A stretch of DNA of 21,288 nucleotides, from assembly GCF_003458715.1 (NCBI RefSeq), contig NZ_QRVI01000030.1:1-21288 (forward strand). The letters are read 5' to 3'. Source of the stretch: Eubacterium sp. AF22-8LB (GTDB taxonomy: Bacteria > Bacillota_I > Bacilli_A > Erysipelotrichales > Erysipelotrichaceae). Position 1 is the first letter of the stretch, and each line of letters starts with the position of its first letter. Positions 6,341 to 14,678 of the stretch are shown here, piece after piece. The notes under the pieces are model-generated. The model searched no databases, was not told the origin of the DNA, and worked only from the letters and a program-made list of their open reading frames with translations. Made by a program: the position numbers and the translations under genes.

Positions 6341-8509
6341 CTATTTAGCACAAATCAAGTCACTAAATGCACAAATCGATAAAGGTCGTCCATAAAAATA
6401 TCCCTGTCCAATATCTGCTTTTAGCTCTCGAATAAATACATCATCCTCGCTTGATTCGACACCCTCAACAACGACGAGTATATGTGATTTCTTAGCGAAG
6501 CTGATTATGGATTCTAAAATCCATTTTGTTTTTTGATTTTCCATTTCTGAATTTGTATGTAAAAAAATACGATCAATTTTCAACTCATCAATATGCAATT
6601 GAGATAAAACATTCAACGATGAATACCCACTTCCAAAATCATCTAAGGAAACAGAGAATCCGAGTTTCTTAACTTCCGTAAGAATTTGATTAAACATTTG
6701 AATATCTTCAATAACAGTACTCTCTAATACTTCCAAAGTGATATATTTAGCCGATACTTGATACTCATTTAATAATGCTTTTAATTCAGAAATATAATTT
6801 TCGTGATAAAAAACGATTTTAGATTGATTCACAGAAATATTAACCGGCTCTATTCCCATATCCATCCATTCGCGAATTTGCGTAAATGCTTTTCTCAACA
6901 TATAAAAATCGAGTTTTGAACAAAAACGATTTTTTTCAAAAAGCCCCACAAAGCTAGATGGAGGCAGATACGTTCCATTATCTAATTTCCAACGCACTAA
7001 TGCTTCTGCGGCAAACACTTTATTTGTATTTAAATCAATCTTAGGCTGTAGAACCATTTCAAAGCGCTCAGAATCTAAAGCCTGTTGCATATTTGATTCA
7101 ACAAAGTTTTCAAATTCTTTTTTCTTATGAACCTCTTCATCAAAGAAACATATATTTCCAGAAGACATTTCCTTCGATTGAGCTAAAGCAAACATAACAT
7201 TTGTCAGCATTTGCTCATATGAATACTTTTCTTCATCCGTCACATTACTAATAACTCCGCAACAAAACTCATACTCATATTGAAAATCTTTCGTATTTTT
7301 TCGAATCTCATCAAACATGGCATTTATACGATTAGAAATTTCAATTTCCTTTGTATCTGTTAATAAAATATAAAATACATCCGCACTATCTCTACATATA
7401 ATTTCATCTTTTTTTAGCATCGGTTTTATACAAGCAACAATGCGACGTAAAATTTCATCTGATTTTCTTCTTCCCAAAATTTCATTCATAAATTTAAATC
7501 GTCGCATATTTAAAGCCACCAATGAATACTGATGATTATTTCCATCATATGTCTTCACCAACTCCATAAATCGAATCGTTGAAACAGCTTCCGTCAAACG
7601 ATCCGTATAAGCAATGTTTTCCATTTCCTTATGGTTCTTTTCCATGATTCTATAAGCGATATAAAACAATAGAATAACAACAAGTACGAATACCACTAAC
7701 ACAAAATTGGTTGCCCTAGACATCATATATATTGGATTATTCAAAGACTTTGCAGAATTCACATAACAAATATACCACCCATGAATTCCCATACTCTTTA
7801 CAACTATTCCATGCTCATCTCCATTGACACCAATCAAGCCATTGATTTTCTCTGATATATCGACATGCTTTAGCACAGCCAATACATCATTAGAGTCCTC
7901 ATCCTTTTGGATTCCATAAAAATCTTTTAAATTTGTGATATACAGATTGCCCCCATTGATTGATTTTTTCAATAAAAGCGAATACGGAGTCAAACTACCA
8001 TTTGCACATAGAACACCCATGATATGATTTGAATTGTCATAAACAGGGACCGTATACGTAACTATGAGTCTATTTTTGTTCATTTGTATAGATGTACTGT
8101 TCTTCCCTGAAAATCCTTTGGATATTTCATTTTTTAAATCTTTTGAAAGACCATTATATGTTATATGCATGTCCCCAGAAGAAACATGCATATTGTTATT
8201 TATATCTATATATAAAATGGAAGTAAAATCATTCTCCTCTTTCATACGCATTAATAAGGTATCCACATCAGAATCATAGATCAATTCTTTTGATAAGACT
8301 TTTAATAAAGTAAGATCCGCATCTTTTTGTGCAGAGATTCGCTGTGCACATAAATCCATCTCCTGATTCATTGTTGTATATGTTGCTTTATTCAAACTAT
8401 TATCGGCATGGTTTATAAAAACAAAAGCCATAATTAAAATAACCATAACCATCATTATGGCAACAGTTAATAATTTATGCATTCTTTTAGTAAATACATT
8501 TATATCCAT
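6341..8509 (-). CDS. Membrane GGDEF-EAL protein, probable c-di-GMP phosphodiesterase
   Basis: From the ATG at 8509 the product has 722 residues (a TTG at 8515 is an alternative). Layout: membrane helix near 14-35, an outside sensor region of about 230 residues (PAS/dCACHE-like in size; contains IVTYTVPVYDNSNHIMGVLC), a second helix near 270-290, a GGDEF domain (about 300-455) and an EAL domain (about 465-715). The GGDEF site is degenerate: RDSADVF replaces RxGGDEF, so cyclase activity is unlikely. The EAL domain keeps its catalytic set: AEALVRW, the Asn of NISVNQ, the Glu of LEVLEST, DDFG, the Lys of ELKIDRIF, VVEGVES and GQGYFYGRP. It should therefore hydrolyse c-di-GMP, perhaps in response to an outside ligand. 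It lies between the operon's regulator and the lipoprotein gene. Confidence 0.92.
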   Translation of the reverse strand: MDINVFTKRMHKLLTVAIMMVMVILIMAFVFINHADNSLNKATYTTMNQEMDLCAQRISAQKDADLTLLKVLSKELIYDSDVDTLLMRMKEENDFTSILYIDINNNMHVSSGDMHITYNGLSKDLKNEISKGFSGKNSTSIQMNKNRLIVTYTVPVYDNSNHIMGVLCANGSLTPYSLLLKKSINGGNLYITNLKDFYGIQKDEDSNDVLAVLKHVDISEKINGLIGVNGDEHGIVVKSMGIHGWYICYVNSAKSLNNPIYMMSRATNFVLVVFVLVVILLFYIAYRIMEKNHKEMENIAYTDRLTEAVSTIRFMELVKTYDGNNHQYSLVALNMRRFKFMNEILGRRKSDEILRRIVACIKPMLKKDEIICRDSADVFYILLTDTKEIEISNRINAMFDEIRKNTKDFQYEYEFCCGVISNVTDEEKYSYEQMLTNVMFALAQSKEMSSGNICFFDEEVHKKKEFENFVESNMQQALDSERFEMVLQPKIDLNTNKVFAAEALVRWKLDNGTYLPPSSFVGLFEKNRFCSKLDFYMLRKAFTQIREWMDMGIEPVNISVNQSKIVFYHENYISELKALLNEYQVSAKYITLEVLESTVIEDIQMFNQILTEVKKLGFSVSLDDFGSGYSSLNVLSQLHIDELKIDRIFLHTNSEMENQKTKWILESIISFAKKSHILVVVEGVESSEDDVFIRELKADIGQGYFYGRPLSICAFSDLICAK

Positions 8510-8542
8510 ATACAACCAACAACTTTCTTCTACTTGTTATAC

Positions 8543-9736
8543 TTAATTATTTCTATCCAATTCGGCTCTGTGAACTGAATAATTCATACGATAATTTTTC
8601 TTTCTAAACATGCTGTAGAACTTATTAGAAATACGCTGAATAATAATATGCGCATTTTCTTCTGTTTGACAATCCACCAAAAGCAATAACTGGGTTTCAC
8701 TTGTTCTTGTATATAAATCATTACTTCTTAAACAAGATCCAACCAATCGTTTTACACGATCAAAATCTAAGCCCAACTTATCATAATCTAATGTACCATC
8801 TGAAAATTGCAGCATAATTAAAAAATAGTTTTGTTCATTACGAATCGAGTTTTTTAACAACAATTCATAAAAATACTTGAATATTTCATACGAACAAAGA
8901 AAGCCTTGATTCTGTTGATCACGCTTAGAAAGTTCCTTCATAATCGTTTCCATGTCTTTACTTTCTTCTTTTGCATGATCTGCAATAATAACATCATATA
9001 GCTGTTTAAATCGATTAGATAAGCCTGTACCTAATTCCGACATAAAAATATCATTTAACTCATCATAATACTTTAAAGCCTCTCGGTAATTACGCGTAGC
9101 TACTAATCCCTTCATATAATAATAGTGCAAGCCCTCATTAAATGGCTCAATCAATACAGCTTGATAATTCATCAGCATCATTTCATCATAGCGCTTTTGC
9201 GTAAACAAATAGCAGGATGTTCGCATCATTGTTTTTACGTACATTTGTCTAAATGATTCTTGTTTGTGTAAAACCCAATGTAGTTGACTTGGAGAAGCGT
9301 AGAAACGGCCTTGATATAATCTAAATATTTTTCGTGCAATTTTAAACTCTTTTTCATCCAACAATTCAGATCTCGTATTAATTTGTTTATATGCTTTTTC
9401 AAGTTCAACAAAATCAATATTCCAATCTAAATTTGGATTCAGGATATACCCTTTTCTTGTCGTTACAATGACTTCCTTATCTTTAAAGAAATCAATTTCG
9501 TTTAATTCTGCACGCAATCTAAAAATCGAAAACTTCAATGCACTCGATGGGTTTTTACTTTCTGGCCATAGAATATCAATCAATTCATCTTTCTGAACTG
9601 GTTTCTCACTATGAAACAACAAAACTTCTAATAGATTCACCAATTGTTTACCGAATAATTCAACAATATTCACAGTTACATTGTCATTCGTAATCTCTAG
9701 GCCACCAAATGTTTTTACATAATACGTATCACTCAT
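8543..9736 (-). CDS. Winged-helix/BTAD transcriptional regulator with GGDEF-fold-like tail
   Basis: The 397-residue protein has three parts. Residues 1-100 form an OmpR-type winged helix (QKDELIDILWPESKNPSSAL, then FSIFRLRAEL and a TTRKGYIL wing). Residues 105-250 form a BTAD (bacterial transcriptional activator) helical-repeat domain as in SARP regulators, with YQAVLIEPFNEGLHYYYMK and a final ELGTGLSNRFKQLY. Residues 275-392 look like a nucleotide-cyclase/GGDEF fold that has lost its active site: a YFLIMLQF strand, then LRSNDLYTRTSETQLLLLV at the position of RxGGDEFxxLL. It is first in the operon and probably controls it. AAAGGAG lies seven bases before the ATG. DNA-binding and BTAD calls are strong; the tail is an inference. 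Confidence 0.85.
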   Translation of the reverse strand: MSDTYYVKTFGGLEITNDNVTVNIVELFGKQLVNLLEVLLFHSEKPVQKDELIDILWPESKNPSSALKFSIFRLRAELNEIDFFKDKEVIVTTRKGYILNPNLDWNIDFVELEKAYKQINTRSELLDEKEFKIARKIFRLYQGRFYASPSQLHWVLHKQESFRQMYVKTMMRTSCYLFTQKRYDEMMLMNYQAVLIEPFNEGLHYYYMKGLVATRNYREALKYYDELNDIFMSELGTGLSNRFKQLYDVIIADHAKEESKDMETIMKELSKRDQQNQGFLCSYEIFKYFYELLLKNSIRNEQNYFLIMLQFSDGTLDYDKLGLDFDRVKRLVGSCLRSNDLYTRTSETQLLLLVDCQTEENAHIIIQRISNKFYSMFRKKNYRMNYSVHRAELDRNN

Positions 9737-9761
9737 ATGAATTCTCCTTTCAAAAAATTAT

Positions 9762-9790
9762 ATAGTATCTAACCTAGTTTTATTTTACAA
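9762..9790 (-). promoter_or_regulatory. Probable sigma-A promoter of the pilus/c-di-GMP operon
   Basis: On the minus strand TTGTAA (9785-9790) and TACTAT (9762-9767) are separated by exactly 17 bp. An alternative -10, TATAAT, lies at 9757-9762. This is the only promoter-like site between the folA terminator and the regulator gene, and no gap larger than about 30 bp occurs afterwards until 2003. Confidence 0.55.
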
Positions 9791-9804
9791 TATTTTTGAC
9801 AAAC

Positions 9805-9835
9805 AAAAAAGCAGAGAATCATAAAAATTCTCTGC
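9805..9835 (-). terminator. Intrinsic terminator after folA
   Basis: A perfect 9-bp GC-containing stem (arms 9827-9835 and 9811-9819) with a 7-nt loop is followed by six T (9805-9810) on the minus strand. It closes the murI-to-folA operon just downstream of the folA stop. Confidence 0.9.
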
Positions 9836-9841
9836 GAATGG

Positions 9842-10321
9842 TTATTTCAATATGTATTCGACATGATGGTAATGAATCTCATTTTCCCAAATGTCAGAAA
9901 GAATTATTTTCTGATACAAGCTTTTATCAAATTCTGGAAAATATACATCTGCATCTGCCTTTGCTTCAATTTCAGTCAACACAAGCTTATCTGCATAAGG
10001 AAGCATCTCTTTGTAAATCATGCCACCGCCAATACAATATATTTCCTCATCACTATCTTTATATCGATTTAAAAATTCTTCCACACTTGTACACATTTCA
10101 ACATCTTTACCTAAATCCGTACAGGAACGTGAAATAACAACATGATGACGTTTTGGCAACATTGCTGGAAGACTTTCAAACGTTTTTCTTCCCATCACTA
10201 TCGTATGTCCTTGTGTTTGTTTTCTAAAAAATTTAAGATCCTGAGGCAAATGCCAAATCATATCATTATTTTTACCTAATTCACGATTTTCTCCTATTGC
10301 TGCAATTAATGTTAACTTCAT
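9842..10321 (-). CDS. folA: Dihydrofolate reductase
   Basis: The 159-residue enzyme reduces dihydrofolate to tetrahydrofolate with NADPH, regenerating the cofactor oxidised by thymidylate synthase. The family motifs are in order: LIAAIGENRELG at the N-terminus, MIWHLPQDLKFFR with the catalytic acid Asp28, TIVMGRKTFESLP, then YCIGGGMIYKEMLPYADKLVLTEI. Length is typical. It follows thyA by 7 bp; the TAG stop of thyA overlaps its AGGTGA ribosome site, so the two are probably made together, as their chemistry requires. It is the last gene of its operon. Confidence 0.97.
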   Translation of the reverse strand: MKLTLIAAIGENRELGKNNDMIWHLPQDLKFFRKQTQGHTIVMGRKTFESLPAMLPKRHHVVISRSCTDLGKDVEMCTSVEEFLNRYKDSDEEIYCIGGGMIYKEMLPYADKLVLTEIEAKADADVYFPEFDKSLYQKIILSDIWENEIHYHHVEYILK

Positions 10322-10328
10322 AAATCAC

Positions 10329-11192
10329 CTACTGTGCTAAAGGAAAACAAATTTTCCCCATATGCTCATAGCCTACTAGTTTTACATCTTCTTTAGGATC
10401 AAAATCATAAAAATCGCGTATTTCTGGATTTAGCCATAATTTTGGTGCTGGTAATGAACCCTTTGTTTCATATCGATTTAATTGTTCTTTAATTCCATCA
10501 ATTTGGTTTACATAAATATGTGCATCTTTAATTGACCAGTCAATTGTACCTGGCTCAAGTCCAGTTACCTGTGCAACCATCATTAATAGAACTGCATACT
10601 GTGTTACATTAAATGGTAATCCTAATGGTACATCACAACTTCTTTGATGTACCCAAATATTTAATTTTCCATCCGTCACATCCCACTCAGAACTCCATAC
10701 ACAGCTTGGAAGTACAGCTGTGTCTAATTCACTATCTTGCCATAACGAGATAACACGTCTACGATCTTCTTTATCATACTTTAGTGAATTTAATAATTTA
10801 TTCATTAGATCATATTTTTTTACAATATACCCATAAGCAGTGCCAATCGTATGTGCAAAGTTAGGATCAAAATGTTTTAATACCTTTCCCGTATTTTCAT
10901 CAATCCAGTCACCATTCTCGTTAATTTCCCATTTATCCCAAATGTGGACATTTCTTTCTTGAAGCCAACGAACATCATTGCTTTGCGCCTGATATATCCA
11001 AAGCATTTCTGTAACAGCTTGACGAATGAATAATTGTTTCGTTGTTAGGATAGGAAATTCTTGAGATAAATCTAGATGAAAATGAGCACTTGGAATCTTT
11101 ACCGTATCAATTCCTGTACGATTATGTACACGAACACCATTTTCTAAAATATCCTTACACAATCTACAATATACATCATCAAAGTATGACAT
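10329..11192 (-). CDS. thyA: Thymidylate synthase
   Basis: This ThyA-type enzyme of 287 residues methylates dUMP to dTMP with methylene-tetrahydrofolate. The catalytic Cys (about residue 164) lies in AVLPSCVWSSEW, a variant of the classical LPPCH motif in which the His is replaced by Val. The following QRSCDVPLGLPFNVTQYAVL contains the arginine and asparagine that bind dUMP. The N-terminal RTGIDTVKIPSAHFHLDLS and the C-terminal KDAHIYVNQIDGIKEQL are also typical. I chose the ATG at 11192, with AAAGGAG seven bases upstream; an ATG two codons earlier is too close to that site. The start lies inside the end of the HAD gene, and folA follows directly. Confidence 0.95.
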   Translation of the reverse strand: MSYFDDVYCRLCKDILENGVRVHNRTGIDTVKIPSAHFHLDLSQEFPILTTKQLFIRQAVTEMLWIYQAQSNDVRWLQERNVHIWDKWEINENGDWIDENTGKVLKHFDPNFAHTIGTAYGYIVKKYDLMNKLLNSLKYDKEDRRRVISLWQDSELDTAVLPSCVWSSEWDVTDGKLNIWVHQRSCDVPLGLPFNVTQYAVLLMMVAQVTGLEPGTIDWSIKDAHIYVNQIDGIKEQLNRYETKGSLPAPKLWLNPEIRDFYDFDPKEDVKLVGYEHMGKICFPLAQ

Positions 11193-12012
11193 CCACATTC
11201 TCCTTTAAAATATTCTCTTCTATAAAGTGCGCAATAGCACTTTCATCATTCGTATAAGGACTTACATATGAGCTCACATCTTTTACATCCTGCAACCCAT
11301 TTTGCACGCATACTCCCATACCTACTTTTTCAAGCATTTCCTTATCATTTTGTTCATCGCCAAAGGCCACACAATTTTCAAGTTTCACCCCAAAATGTTT
11401 AGCCACCTTTTCAATTCCATATCCTTTATTAATTCTAGGATCCACATATTCAAATAGATTATTGGCAGTTAAGAAACCTACACAAGCACCATTTTTATAT
11501 TGTTTAGCACGTTCTAACACTATCGGCATATATTCTTTATCACAATGAATAATCAATTTATTGCATGTGTTATTTTGTAAATAAGGCTCTAAATCAATTT
11601 CAATTTCCGTCTCACCAAATAAGCGCGCATGTTCCTGCGTTTCAATACTTGTGCGATTTGTATAGCGCGTTGCTCCTTCTAAGATCCAGAAATCTACATC
11701 CAAATCTTGAAAAAAATGAATAATATCCAAAACAATCTCACCATCAAGAACATGATATTCTTCTTTTGTACGTTGTCTTAAATCATACACAACGCCACCA
11801 TTCATGCCCATTATGAAACTTACACTATTCTCAATCTTCCATTCCTTCAACATAGCACGCACTGTTTCAACAGGACGTCCTGAGGCAATCCCAAATAAAA
11901 TTCCATGATTCTTTAATTTCGAAATTGCCTCTCGATTTAGGTCAGTCACTTTCTTTTGTGAATTCAAAAAAGTTCCATCTAAATCCGTTGCGACCAATGT
12001 TACTGGCTCCAT
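11179..12012 (-). CDS. Cof-type HAD-superfamily phosphatase (subfamily IIB)
   Basis: The 277-residue protein carries HAD motif I as VATDLDGTFLN (nucleophile Asp10, acid Asp12), motif II in GIASGRPVETV, and motifs III/IV as NKGYGIEKVAKHFGV followed by VAFGDEQNDKEML. The central cap of about 100 residues is the IIB (Cof/YidA) type. Members dephosphorylate sugar phosphates, nucleotides or flavin intermediates, and the exact substrate cannot be predicted. It starts right after the aminopeptidase stop and overlaps thyA at its 3' end, so it is co-expressed with nucleotide and wall genes. Probably cytoplasmic and Mg-dependent. Confidence 0.9.
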   Translation of the reverse strand: MEPVTLVATDLDGTFLNSQKKVTDLNREAISKLKNHGILFGIASGRPVETVRAMLKEWKIENSVSFIMGMNGGVVYDLRQRTKEEYHVLDGEIVLDIIHFFQDLDVDFWILEGATRYTNRTSIETQEHARLFGETEIEIDLEPYLQNNTCNKLIIHCDKEYMPIVLERAKQYKNGACVGFLTANNLFEYVDPRINKGYGIEKVAKHFGVKLENCVAFGDEQNDKEMLEKVGMGVCVQNGLQDVKDVSSYVSPYTNDESAIAHFIEENILKENVDVIL

Positions 12013-12015
12013 AGA

Positions 12016-13395
12016 CTATCCTTCGTATGTTAAGAAAGCTGCGTATCCTTTTTTAGCTTCATAGATATCAGCTTTACTTGCTAATTCATAAGGTGCATGC
12101 ATATTATGCAAAGCCACACCACAGTCAATAACTTGCATTCCGTAGTTAGCTAAAATATAGGCGATTGTTCCTCCGCCACCTTGATCTACTTTTCCAAGTT
12201 CACTTGTTTGCCAAGCCACATTATGATCATCCATAATACGACGAATCAATGCGATATATTCTGCATTCGCATCATTACATCCACTCTTTCCACGAGCACC
12301 TGTATATTTATTAAATACAATACCTTTACCAAATTCAGCTTGGTTTCTAGGACTTGAAGCAGATGCATAAATTGGATCATGCGCTGCACTTACATCACTT
12401 GAAAGCATTGTAGAGTTCATCATAGCGCGTTTTACACTTAATGCGGAATAATCACCCATACATTCCATAACTTCAGCAACAAAGTTTTCAAAGAACATTG
12501 AATGCATTCCTGTAGCACCTTGTGATCCTACTTCTTCTTTGTCTACTAATAAACAAACAGCTGTACGTTTCACATTTTCAGCTTCTAATTGAGCTATTAA
12601 GCTTGTATAAGCACAAATACGATCATCATGACCATATCCCAATACCATACTTGAATCAAAACCACAGCTTCTTGCGTGTCCTGCAGGAACAACCTCTAGC
12701 TCAGCTGAAACAAAATCTTCTTCTTCAAAGCCATATGTTGATTTTAAAATACGAGCTACATTTGCTTTTACTGCATCCTTCTCTTCATTTTCTAAAGGAA
12801 TAGATCCAACTGTTACATTTAAATCTTCTCCTGCAATTACCTCAGTTGCTTTTTTCTGTAATTGATCTGCACTTAAGTGAATCAATAAATCACTAATCAC
12901 AAATACAGGATCACTTTCTTTATCTCCAATCGCAATATCTACAGTTGTTCCATCTTTTAAACAAACAACGCCATGAATAGCCAAAGGCAAAGTTACCCAT
13001 TGATATTTTTTAACGCCACCATAATAGTGCGTATCTAAATATGCGATATTTCCATCTTCATACAATGGATTTTGTTTTAAATCTAAACGTGGACTATCAA
13101 TATGAGCCCCCAAGATATTCATTCCTTTTTCTAATGGATTTGAACCAATATGCATAAGTGCAATTGATTTATTCATCATATTTACATAAACCTTGTCTTG
13201 TGATTTTAAAATTTCTTTATTTTCAATAACTTCTTTAATATCACGATATCCATATGATTTTGCCAATGCAATCGTATTTTTTACACAAGCTCTTTCAGTC
13301 TTTGAATCGGATAAGAAATCAATATATCCTTCACTAAACTTCATTACATCTTCAAATTCTTCTTTTGAATATTTATTCCAAACTACTTCACTCAT
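12016..13395 (-). CDS. M18-family zinc aminopeptidase
   Basis: The 459-residue protein is a metallopeptidase of the M18 (aspartyl aminopeptidase/aminopeptidase I) family, which forms large cytoplasmic dodecamers that trim N-terminal residues from peptides. Metal and catalytic residues are visible in order: GAHIDSPRLDL (His, Asp), GHDDRICAYTS (Asp), VDKEEVGSQGATGM (the Glu-Glu pair), SSDVSAAHDPIY (Asp), and the C-terminal LHNMHAPYELASKADIYEA (His). Length is normal. Its start overlaps the murI stop as ATGA, so translation is coupled. It has no signal peptide. Preference for acidic residues is a family feature, not something I can prove here. Confidence 0.93.
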   Translation of the reverse strand: MSEVVWNKYSKEEFEDVMKFSEGYIDFLSDSKTERACVKNTIALAKSYGYRDIKEVIENKEILKSQDKVYVNMMNKSIALMHIGSNPLEKGMNILGAHIDSPRLDLKQNPLYEDGNIAYLDTHYYGGVKKYQWVTLPLAIHGVVCLKDGTTVDIAIGDKESDPVFVISDLLIHLSADQLQKKATEVIAGEDLNVTVGSIPLENEEKDAVKANVARILKSTYGFEEEDFVSAELEVVPAGHARSCGFDSSMVLGYGHDDRICAYTSLIAQLEAENVKRTAVCLLVDKEEVGSQGATGMHSMFFENFVAEVMECMGDYSALSVKRAMMNSTMLSSDVSAAHDPIYASASSPRNQAEFGKGIVFNKYTGARGKSGCNDANAEYIALIRRIMDDHNVAWQTSELGKVDQGGGGTIAYILANYGMQVIDCGVALHNMHAPYELASKADIYEAKKGYAAFLTYEG

Positions 13396-14168
13396 GCTTC
13401 TACCTCCAACTTTTTAAACAAGCATTTTGACTGTTCAATTTTTGAATCCATCGTATTCATCCATTTAATGGTTCCTTCTTCACTACTTGTATTTAATAAT
13501 CCTTTTTGCTCCAACAAATCCTTTGTATGCAACGTTGTTCCTACACTACCCTCTACAATATGAACTTCAGGACAAAGTTTTTCTAAATACTTCGTATAGA
13601 AAGGAAAATGTGTGCATCCCAATACAATACTGTCCAAATTTTTATAATCCGATGCCTGTAAATACTCTTTTAACACGGATTCTACAAGAGCTGTATCATC
13701 TAGCTTATCATCCTCAACCATTCTGACAAGTTTAGGGCAAGGCACCTTCACAATATGATGTTCATCTTTAAAACGGTTCATTAAATCTGCAAACTTCTTT
13801 TCCGATAAAGTCAGATCTGTTGCCCACACCGCAATTCTTTGATGTGCACTCCGATCACATGCTACCTTTAATGCTGGCTCCATCCCAATGATGTCTACAT
13901 CATATTTTTTACGTAAAAGCTTAACACAGGCACTCGTTGCTGTATTACACGCAATAACAATCGCCTTAACATCCTGGCTTATAAGCTCATCACATATCGC
14001 AATACAACGCTTTGTGATCTCTTCTTTGGTTTTTGTTCCATAAGGATTGTATTTGCTATCCCCAAAATAAATCAAATTCTCATTGGGGAGCAAACTATGC
14101 ATTGTATGTAAGACACTAATTCCACCTAATCCAGAATCAAAAACACCAATTGGACTTTTTGAATTCAT
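13392..14168 (-). CDS. murI: Glutamate racemase
   Basis: The 258-residue cofactor-independent enzyme converts L-glutamate to D-glutamate for peptidoglycan. The opening SPIGVFDSGLGGISVL is characteristic. The two catalytic cysteines are Cys74 in VIACNTATSA and Cys185 in VLGCTHFPFY. FGDSKYNPYGTK is also conserved. I place the start at the ATG at 14168, which has AAAGGAG eight bases upstream; an in-frame TTG at 14204 overlaps the -10 box of the promoter and is not credible. It is the first gene of the murI-aminopeptidase-HAD-thyA-folA operon. Confidence 0.95.
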   Translation of the reverse strand: MNSKSPIGVFDSGLGGISVLHTMHSLLPNENLIYFGDSKYNPYGTKTKEEITKRCIAICDELISQDVKAIVIACNTATSACVKLLRKKYDVDIIGMEPALKVACDRSAHQRIAVWATDLTLSEKKFADLMNRFKDEHHIVKVPCPKLVRMVEDDKLDDTALVESVLKEYLQASDYKNLDSIVLGCTHFPFYTKYLEKLCPEVHIVEGSVGTTLHTKDLLEQKGLLNTSSEEGTIKWMNTMDSKIEQSKCLFKKLEVEA

Positions 14169-14195
14169 ACAAAACGCTCCTTTTCCATCTTTACA

Positions 14196-14224
14196 ATTAT
14201 ACAACGTTAAAAGAAAACATCCAA
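14196..14224 (-). promoter_or_regulatory. Probable sigma-A promoter of murI operon
   Basis: On the minus strand TTGGAT (14219-14224) and TATAAT (14196-14201) are spaced by 17 bp. The -35 box lies in the 3' arm of the terminator of the preceding gene. Transcription would start about 20 bases before the murI ATG. Confidence 0.65.
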
Positions 14225-14242
14225 GTCCTCAAACCTGGATGT
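14208..14242 (-). terminator. Intrinsic terminator after the small unknown gene
   Basis: A 7-bp stem (arms 14236-14242 and 14217-14223) followed by TTTTCTTTT on the minus strand starts two bases after the stop of the 127-residue gene. Its 3' arm doubles as part of the -35 box of the murI promoter. Confidence 0.7.
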
Positions 14243-14243
14243 A

Positions 14244-14627
14244 TCAATGACTCATTCGCTTTTGCATTTCCTTCAATATTTTTAACAACTCACAATTTCC
14301 AATTCCATTATGAATCAAGCTATCTGGATGAACTCGATCTTCATGAAACAAATGAATTAAACGCGCCTGCAATTCCTTCAATGACATAGATTCCAATGGT
14401 GCTGTTGTCAAATAATCTTCATAATCTTTCATATCCACTAAATCTGTCGCATAAAAAGAAAGAACCATCTCCATCAATAACGATTGAACAGCTTCATTAT
14501 CTTCATCAAGATTTGATTTTGCCCATACAATATCCGACTCTTGAAGTTTGCTTAACCTTTGTATATACGTTTGAACGAAAACTGCATCATCCATTTTTTC
14601 TTTCGCAAAATAATTTGAAATTTTCAT
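14244..14627 (-). CDS. Unrecognised 127-residue protein
   Basis: I do not recognise this protein. It is soluble, acidic in its first half and probably all-helical (VQTYIQRLSKLQESDIVW, QSLLMEMVLSFYATDLVDMK, SLKELQARLIHLFHED). The C-terminus RVHPDSLIHNGIGNCELLKI is the most distinctive stretch, rich in His and Asn and probably conserved. It has no signal peptide or membrane segment. A GGAGGA ribosome site lies only three bases before the ATG, immediately after the U-tract of a strong terminator that ends the structured RNA upstream. The gene is flanked by terminators on both sides. It is therefore either expressed by regulated read-through of that terminator or from a very short transcript. A real gene is supported by the good ribosome site and full-length frame. 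Confidence 0.65.
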   Translation of the reverse strand: MKISNYFAKEKMDDAVFVQTYIQRLSKLQESDIVWAKSNLDEDNEAVQSLLMEMVLSFYATDLVDMKDYEDYLTTAPLESMSLKELQARLIHLFHEDRVHPDSLIHNGIGNCELLKILKEMQKRMSH

Positions 14628-14636
14628 ATATCCTCC

Positions 14637-14678
14637 AAAAAAAAGAGGTTTAAGGCTTTCATCACTTCCTTAAACCGC
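14637..14678 (-). terminator. Strong intrinsic terminator touching the next ribosome site
   Basis: On the minus strand a perfect 9-bp stem (arms 14668-14676 and 14647-14655, 12-nt loop) is followed after GAG by eight T (14637-14644). The next bases, 14631-14636, are the GGAGGA ribosome site of the small unknown gene. It ends the structured RNA and could act as an attenuator. Confidence 0.85.

Noticed and set aside
9235..9417. Short minus-strand frame inside the BTAD regulator gene
   Set aside because: It is a shifted frame of a continuous, well-conserved coding region, and the regulator itself shows no frameshift.
9796..10137. Open frame of 113 codons on the plus strand opposite folA
   Set aside because: It lies antisense to a certain folA, begins before the folA terminator hairpin, and has a composition typical of antisense shadow frames with no recognisable motif.
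14168..14204. Extended murI start at the TTG at 14204
   Set aside because: This codon overlaps the TATAAT box and lacks a ribosome site, while the ATG at 14168 has AAAGGAG at the right distance and matches the family N-terminus.
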